In this document: piece after piece, positions 59,817 through 64,000 of the stretch
Numbering within the stretch: the stretch's first letter is position 1
How the letters are laid out: every line of letters starts with the position of its first letter
NCBI RefSeq assembly: GCF_006476605.1
Contig: NZ_ML636801.1
Coordinates: forward strand, 372,001-436,000
From: Brucella gallinifaecis
GTDB taxonomy: Bacteria > Pseudomonadota > Alphaproteobacteria > Rhizobiales > Rhizobiaceae
DNA length: 64,000 nucleotides
Direction: 5' to 3'
Program-made: the position numbers and the translations under genes
Notes under the pieces: model-generated
Seen by the model: the letters and a program-made list of their open reading frames with translations, nothing else
Database searches by the model: none
What the model was told of the DNA's origin: nothing

Positions 59817-61243
59817 GACACGAAGCCCCTGACGTTGCCAAAGCCCTGCCGCATAACATCGAAGCGGAACAAGCCATGCTTGGCGCTGTATTCATCAACA
59901 ACGCTGCCTATGACGTTGTTTCGCCATTCCTAAAGGCTGATCATTTCTATGAACCATTCCATAAGAGGTTGTGGGAGGTTATCGGCCGAGTAATCCAGAG
60001 CGGGAAGAACGCGAACCCGATCACGCTCAAGCACTTCATTGATGCGAATGAACCGATCACGCCGGATATGAATGCATTCCAATACACAGCGCGTCTGGCA
60101 ACGGAAGCTGTCACAGTATTGAACGCAACTGATTACGCTCATGCGATTGTCGATCTGGCACAGCACCGTGAGCTCAACTCGATCTTCCTTGATGGCAACG
60201 ATCAGGTGAACAATCCTTCGCCCGATAGATCAGCAGCCCAGATCGCAGCCGACATTGAAGAACGTCTTGCAGCAATAAGAGCGGAAAGCCCAAAAGCAGA
60301 GGGACCGGGAACGGCTAAGGCGGCAGTTGCCCGGATCATGGATCAAGACGCCAAGGGCGCGGTTGTCCCAACAATCAAGTTGCCACTCGATCAGATCACA
60401 GAGGTTCTTAATGGTGATTTGGAAGCCGGGAACTATTACGGGCTTCTATCATCGTCAGGAGAGGGCAAGACAAGCCTTCTGGTGCAGATCGTGGATCATG
60501 TGGCTGCAACTGGACACCCGGCGCTTGTGATCAGCTATGACCAGTCGCCGGAACAGATTTTTCAACAGATGGCGTCACAGCGCACCGGGATAGATGGCCC
60601 ACGTATCAGACAGAAGCAGCTCACCGATAAGGAAAAGGAACGCTATTACAAGGAGCTGCTCACAATCTCTCGTCTGCCGATCGAAGTAAAGCGATGCACC
60701 CGCGAAGGCACAGCACAGCTTGGCGGATATGTCAGGCAGTTTCGCAAGCGTTTCCCCCAAGGCTATCCGATGATCTTTCTCGACCATGTACGCAAGGTCA
60801 CGCCGCGCGATCCGAAAGCTCACGAAGGACGCATTGCTTCCGAGATTAACGGCTTTTGCAAGGCCATGGCGGTTGAAATGAATGCAGTCTGGTTAAGCCT
60901 CATGCAGCGCAACAGTGCCGGTATGAAGCGCGACAATCCCCGGCCCATATCCAGCGACATATTCGGCGGTGAACAGGCTAAGGAAGACTTTGACGGCATT
61001 CTCTATCTGTACCGGCCCGACAAGTACAAGGAAGACCAGTTGCGGATTGCCAAGAACGAAAAGGAAAAGGACGAAATCGAACGCCGGTTTGAAGGCTGGG
61101 AGGATCAAGCAGAGATAGGGGCTTTGAAGGTCCGCTTCGGTGACAGCACAGTGAGACGTCGCTTGCGGTTTGAAAAGGAATGCACCCGGTACGTGTCTAT
61201 GCGGAACCAAGGCGATGCAACATTTGAGGGGATGGGTTTCTGA
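59813..61243 (+). CDS. dnaB: Replicative DNA helicase (DnaB family)
   Basis: 476 residues from ATG 59813. N-terminal domain LPHNIEAEQAMLGAVFINNA, then the RecA-like ATPase with Walker A SSSGEGKTSLLV (~213), FLDHVRKVTP (Walker B) and QRNSAGMKRDNPRPISSD, then DADGILYLYRP-like FDGILYLYRPD. It unwinds DNA at the phage fork; loader is not obvious, the DnaA-like protein being a candidate partner. 1-bp overlap with the next gene. Confidence 0.92.
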   Translation: MRHEAPDVAKALPHNIEAEQAMLGAVFINNAAYDVVSPFLKADHFYEPFHKRLWEVIGRVIQSGKNANPITLKHFIDANEPITPDMNAFQYTARLATEAVTVLNATDYAHAIVDLAQHRELNSIFLDGNDQVNNPSPDRSAAQIAADIEERLAAIRAESPKAEGPGTAKAAVARIMDQDAKGAVVPTIKLPLDQITEVLNGDLEAGNYYGLLSSSGEGKTSLLVQIVDHVAATGHPALVISYDQSPEQIFQQMASQRTGIDGPRIRQKQLTDKEKERYYKELLTISRLPIEVKRCTREGTAQLGGYVRQFRKRFPQGYPMIFLDHVRKVTPRDPKAHEGRIASEINGFCKAMAVEMNAVWLSLMQRNSAGMKRDNPRPISSDIFGGEQAKEDFDGILYLYRPDKYKEDQLRIAKNEKEKDEIERRFEGWEDQAEIGALKVRFGDSTVRRRLRFEKECTRYVSMRNQGDATFEGMGF

Positions 61244-61551
61244 TGAACCACTTCGCAGCCTATGTTCAGAAAGTACCGAGAGGATACCGCGTCATGGTCC
61301 GCTTTGCTCAGCATGGCAGGCCAAACCCGATCCTATGCAAGGGCGGCGCACCAATCGTCTACCCAACCAAGCTGGAAGCCACAGAGGAAGCGCTCAAGCA
61401 CCTTCTGGCATACATGAACAACGAATACCTTCGGGTAGGTGAAACCGCGTCCAGCGCCCGCACAGAGGCAGAGAAGCTATTCCCGTCACTCCAGCCGATA
61501 CGGAAGAACGGGAAGGTTATCCAGGTGGAACGGAAAAGGGCGGCGGCATGA
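61243..61551 (+). CDS. Phage protein of unknown function (102 residues)
   Basis: FAAYVQKVPRGYRVMVRFAQ, then PTKLEATEEALKHLLAYMNN; a small alpha/beta protein with a basic C terminus (KVIQVERKRAAA). Shares bases with dnaB and the next gene. No family recognised. Confidence 0.75.
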   Translation: MNHFAAYVQKVPRGYRVMVRFAQHGRPNPILCKGGAPIVYPTKLEATEEALKHLLAYMNNEYLRVGETASSARTEAEKLFPSLQPIRKNGKVIQVERKRAAA

Positions 61552-62198
61552 GAAAGCTTGCAGCAATATTCCTCTATGAAAAGAGCGGTCGCACCGCGCA
61601 GCCATGGGCAGATGCTGGGATTGAATGCTGGTGTGTGGATATAGATCATTCGATCCGCCGGGATAAGAAGATCGGAAACATCAATTTCGTCTGGGGTGAT
61701 GCCCGTTCGTGGCGTCCACCGTCTGGCCTGGATATCGTGTTTGTCGCTTCTATGTCGCCATGTACCGATGTCAGCGGAGCCGGTGCACGTGATTTCGTCA
61801 AGAAGGGCGGGATAATGCTTCGGGATGCTATCGAGATGTTCGAAGCTGGCCGTCAGGTGGCGGCATGGTCAGGCGCTCCATACTTCTGCGAAAACCCGGT
61901 CGGCGTCCTGTCCAGCATTCCGCACATAGGCAAGCCCGACTTCTATTTCCATCCGTCAGACTATGCAGGGTATGCCGACGATCCCAGCAGCGAGGCCTAC
62001 ACGAAGAAAACGTGTCTCTGGACCGGAAACGGCTTTGTGATGCCAGCCAAGAAACCAGTCGACCCAGTGCTTGGATCGAAGATGTGGAAACTCACCCCCA
62101 GCGATGACCGGGCTGACTTGAGAAGCGCAACACCACAGGGCTTTGCCCGCGCAGTATTTGAGGCGAATTGCCCGTTTGAGATGAGGAAGGCGGCATGA
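61548..62198 (+). CDS. C5-cytosine-methyltransferase-like protein
   Basis: 216 residues. An SAM-binding start, IFLYEKSGRTAQPWADAGIE; motif IV MSPCTDVSGAGAR with catalytic Cys72; FCENPVGVLSSI as motif VI; a C-terminal SDDRADLRSATPQGFARAVF. It is shorter than typical Dcm enzymes and has little room for a target-recognition domain. It could methylate or otherwise modify phage cytosines; specificity unknown. Confidence 0.8.
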   Translation: MRKLAAIFLYEKSGRTAQPWADAGIECWCVDIDHSIRRDKKIGNINFVWGDARSWRPPSGLDIVFVASMSPCTDVSGAGARDFVKKGGIMLRDAIEMFEAGRQVAAWSGAPYFCENPVGVLSSIPHIGKPDFYFHPSDYAGYADDPSSEAYTKKTCLWTGNGFVMPAKKPVDPVLGSKMWKLTPSDDRADLRSATPQGFARAVFEANCPFEMRKAA

Positions 62199-62689
62199 GA
62201 CATCCAAATGTATACTTGGACCTTGATGGCGTCATGGCAGATTTTGACGCCTATTTCCCGGCGCTTTTCGGCGTCGATCACCGTGGAATGGCAGACGACG
62301 ACATGTGGGCGACGATCAATGCTCACCCGTCATACTTCCGCGACATGCCGATGTGCCCCGGCGCGAAGATGTTCTTCGACCGGATTGCATGGCTTGATCC
62401 GATCATTCTCACGGCCTGCCCAAAGTCGAACTATGCCCACGTGGCGCGACAGAAGCGGGAATGGGTGAGGGAGCACCTTTCGACCCGGTGCCATGTTCTT
62501 CCAGTGATGGGCGGTCGCAATAAGCCGCTGTTCATGCATTCCCGTGGCGACATCCTGATTGATGATTTCGAACGAAACACCACGGCCTGGAAGCTGGAAG
62601 GCGGTTTCGCGATCCTGCACCGGGATTTCGAGACCACGCGAGACGAGCTTGAAAATGAAATCGTGAGGCGAGGGAAGGCGTACATATGA
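62195..62689 (+). CDS. HAD-family 5'-nucleotidase-like hydrolase
   Basis: 164 residues. VYLDLDGVMADFDAYFPALF holds the DxDGV nucleophile motif of the NT5C (deoxyribonucleotidase) group; ILTACPKS is motif II and ILIDDFERNTTAW is motif IV. It may dephosphorylate deoxynucleotides, adjusting pools during phage replication. Four-base overlaps on both sides. Confidence 0.82.
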   Translation: MRHPNVYLDLDGVMADFDAYFPALFGVDHRGMADDDMWATINAHPSYFRDMPMCPGAKMFFDRIAWLDPIILTACPKSNYAHVARQKREWVREHLSTRCHVLPVMGGRNKPLFMHSRGDILIDDFERNTTAWKLEGGFAILHRDFETTRDELENEIVRRGKAYI

Positions 62690-63132
62690 CAGTTGACCCT
62701 CGTGTTTATTTGATATGCGCAGAGTACGGCATCAAGATCGTGGATGCCCACCGATACCCGGATATTGGCGAAACACGGGCGGTCGCCACACTGGACCGGA
62801 TACTGCGCAACTATGGAGAGGGCCATTTCCGCTTGGTCATGACCACACTGGCGGAAACGGCCAACAACAAGGCTTGTCTCGATGAATTTGGCCTCTGGAT
62901 GGCTTCCGACATGGTGATTGCAAACCGGGGCCTGATTGAGCGTGATACGTCAGCATGGCTGGAATTATGGGATGCAATACCGCTAGGGCGCCTTCAATTC
63001 ATCGCCAATGACCTTTCAGGCATCACCCCACAACGACATGCTATCTCTGGCATGGTATACGAAAGGGTGTTCCGCCGATTTGGACCGAACGCCGAACAAC
63101 TCGACCTTTTGGACGATAGGAGGACAGCATGA
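62686..63132 (+). CDS. Phage protein of unknown function (148 residues)
   Basis: YLICAEYGIKIVDAHRYPDI, then LDRILRNYGEGHFRLVMTTL, AETANNKACLDEFGLWMASD and ELWDAIPLGRLQFIANDLSG: a helical protein typical of alphaproteobacterial phages, with no assigned function. Overlaps the next gene by four bases. Confidence 0.78.
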   Translation: MTVDPRVYLICAEYGIKIVDAHRYPDIGETRAVATLDRILRNYGEGHFRLVMTTLAETANNKACLDEFGLWMASDMVIANRGLIERDTSAWLELWDAIPLGRLQFIANDLSGITPQRHAISGMVYERVFRRFGPNAEQLDLLDDRRTA

Positions 63133-63758
63133 CGCCGTTGGAAATAGCTGAACTGTTCATCCGAGGCGCAGAAGTTGACCGGCGGTTGCCACAGACAGCG
63201 AAGCCGAAGCAGTTGAAGGCGCAGAGCCTGGGTTATGTCCATAGCTGGGAAGAAATGCGGGAATGGGGCGATGCACGGCACAAGGAACACCGTGCGGAAA
63301 TGTTCGCCAAGACCAAGCTGACCACACAGGACGTTTCAGAGTGGGAGCGCTGCAACCAGCTTATTCTATCCGTTCAGGATGAAACCCGCCGCCGCTGTCT
63401 CTGGAATTGGGCAATCGCACAGGCTGGTGGCCTGTCATTTACGAAGTGGTGTGCCTCCCAAGGCTTCACCAGAGAAACGGGAAGAAGGAAGAAAAACCGC
63501 GCAATATTGGAGATTTTCGGCGAGATTGTCCGCATTAACGGCCAAAATTACAAAACAGCCCTAAATGGGGAGTTGCAAGTTTGCGCCGAAACAGGGCAAA
63601 TTCAGGTCACAATCGGAGATGATGCGACAGAGAAACAACCGCTAAATTGGCGGATGGATCGGGCAATCTCCAGCGAAGAAGATCGAAGCTTTGAATGGGC
63701 AGAAGCCCGAAACGAAAGACGCCGCCAGAAGTATGCTGAAAGGCGCAAGGCGGCATGA
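63129..63758 (+). CDS. DUF6362-like phage protein
   Basis: 209 residues. RGAEVDRRLPQTAKPKQLKA, then VSEWERCNQLILSVQDETRR, LWNWAIAQAGGLSFTKWCAS and the helix-turn-helix-like GFTRETGRRKKNRAILEIFG match the W...R.lW.wa...k.......R.TG.RR plan of DUF6362. Possible DNA-binding late regulator. Last rightward gene in view. Confidence 0.65.
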   Translation: MTPLEIAELFIRGAEVDRRLPQTAKPKQLKAQSLGYVHSWEEMREWGDARHKEHRAEMFAKTKLTTQDVSEWERCNQLILSVQDETRRRCLWNWAIAQAGGLSFTKWCASQGFTRETGRRKKNRAILEIFGEIVRINGQNYKTALNGELQVCAETGQIQVTIGDDATEKQPLNWRMDRAISSEEDRSFEWAEARNERRRQKYAERRKAA

Positions 63759-63783
63759 TTAGAGGCACTGCCTCAACGGAATG

Positions 63784-64000
63784 CTACTCTATCAGCTTAG
63801 CCAGTTCCGCTGCTCTTTGCGCAGCTATTTCTGGATCATGCTTACTGTCTTCAAACGTTCTCATCACTGCACGGGCTAAGCGGTCCCGGTCTTTGTGTGT
63901 GGCAGGGCAGCGGCCCAGAAGTTCACAGCATCGATTGTAAGCATCCTGCAAGAGAGCCAGTTCGTTCGGATTATAATTCCCGCGGTAGTCAGCGCTTCTA
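63784..64000 (-). CDS. Small conserved protein, 5' end beyond the window
   Basis: Read directly on the minus strand; open to the right edge, stop TAG at 63784-63786. 71 residues are visible: NELALLQDAYNRCCELLGRC, then THKDRDRLARAVMRTFEDSK and EIAAQRAAELAKLIE. The DRLAR-x-V-M/L-x-x-F/Y pattern is shared by small Rhizobiales proteins of unknown role, which occur in chromosomes and prophages. It is convergent with the rightward operon. Confidence 0.7.
   Translation of the reverse strand, partial: RSADYRGNYNPNELALLQDAYNRCCELLGRCPATHKDRDRLARAVMRTFEDSKHDPEIAAQRAAELAKLIE

Larger units (their letters stand above)
43133..64000. mobile_element. Lambda-like temperate prophage (left part; right end outside window)
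   Basis: Bounded on the left by the tRNA-Lys fragment and integrase. Content: int/xis, RecE-RecT recombination, cleavable repressor and Cro with shared operators, DnaA-like protein and DnaB helicase. A leftward and a rightward operon diverge from the immunity region, with nearly every gene overlapping the next. No capsid, terminase, tail or lysis genes occur before the window ends. Confidence 0.93.

Noticed and set aside
43180-64000. Second attachment copy, CRISPR array or insertion sequence in the prophage
   Set aside because: No repeat of the tRNA-Lys fragment, no regularly spaced repeats and no transposase were seen.

Overview
The window reads as chromosome of an alphaproteobacterium of the Brucellaceae (Brucella/Ochrobactrum group). 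The evidence is a BA14K-family protein, an alpha-type SspB ClpXP adaptor, a circularly permuted two-piece tmRNA gene, the thyA-folA-hflK-hflC-DUF2065-degP block, and many proteins that look like Brucellaceae orthologues. The species cannot be fixed from sequence alone.

Positions 1-43130 are core chromosome. In order they hold: the end of a UPF0303 heme-domain protein; a giant AsmA-like protein; a small operon (two-helix membrane protein, DUF4169, ribbon-helix-helix); sspB; a TetR regulator divergent from a Bcr/CflA drug exporter; tmRNA (ssrA); thymidylate and folate genes; the HflKC/DegP membrane quality-control block; serB divergent from miaA; ilvBN behind a leader-peptide attenuator; a RecD-like helicase; pdxJ; kup; a TetR gene next to ilvC; an aminotransferase; a run of housekeeping and accessory enzymes; and a cobalamin-riboswitch-controlled btuB-F-C-D operon. 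Several genes here are too short for ordinary gene calling, including a 58-residue membrane protein and the 18-residue ilv leader peptide.

From 43133 to the right edge is most of a lambda-like prophage. Its left end is a 3' fragment of tRNA-Lys(CTT), taken as the attachment core, and its right end lies outside the window. A leftward operon of overlapping genes (about 50783 to 43252) runs from unknown early proteins through an Arc-type regulator, RecE-like nuclease, RecT and a DUF968 protein to an excisionase-like protein and the integrase. The immunity region (50784-54007) has a LexA-type cleavable repressor, a Cro-like protein and operators ATACCA-N3-TGGTAT at two places about 2.9 kb apart, the analogue of lambda OL and OR. 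Three genes downstream of the repressor on the same strand (a secreted TagO/VasI-like protein, a small basic protein and a DUF2335 membrane protein) look like lysogen-expressed cargo and are the best candidate for an undescribed function such as exclusion of other phages. The rightward operon carries a LexA-like DNA-binding protein without a peptidase, a DnaA domain-IV protein, a DUF4942-methyltransferase, a RuvC-like nuclease, DnaB helicase, a cytosine-methyltransferase-like protein and a HAD nucleotidase, that is, a replication and DNA-modification module. No structural, packaging or lysis genes are visible; they would lie to the right.
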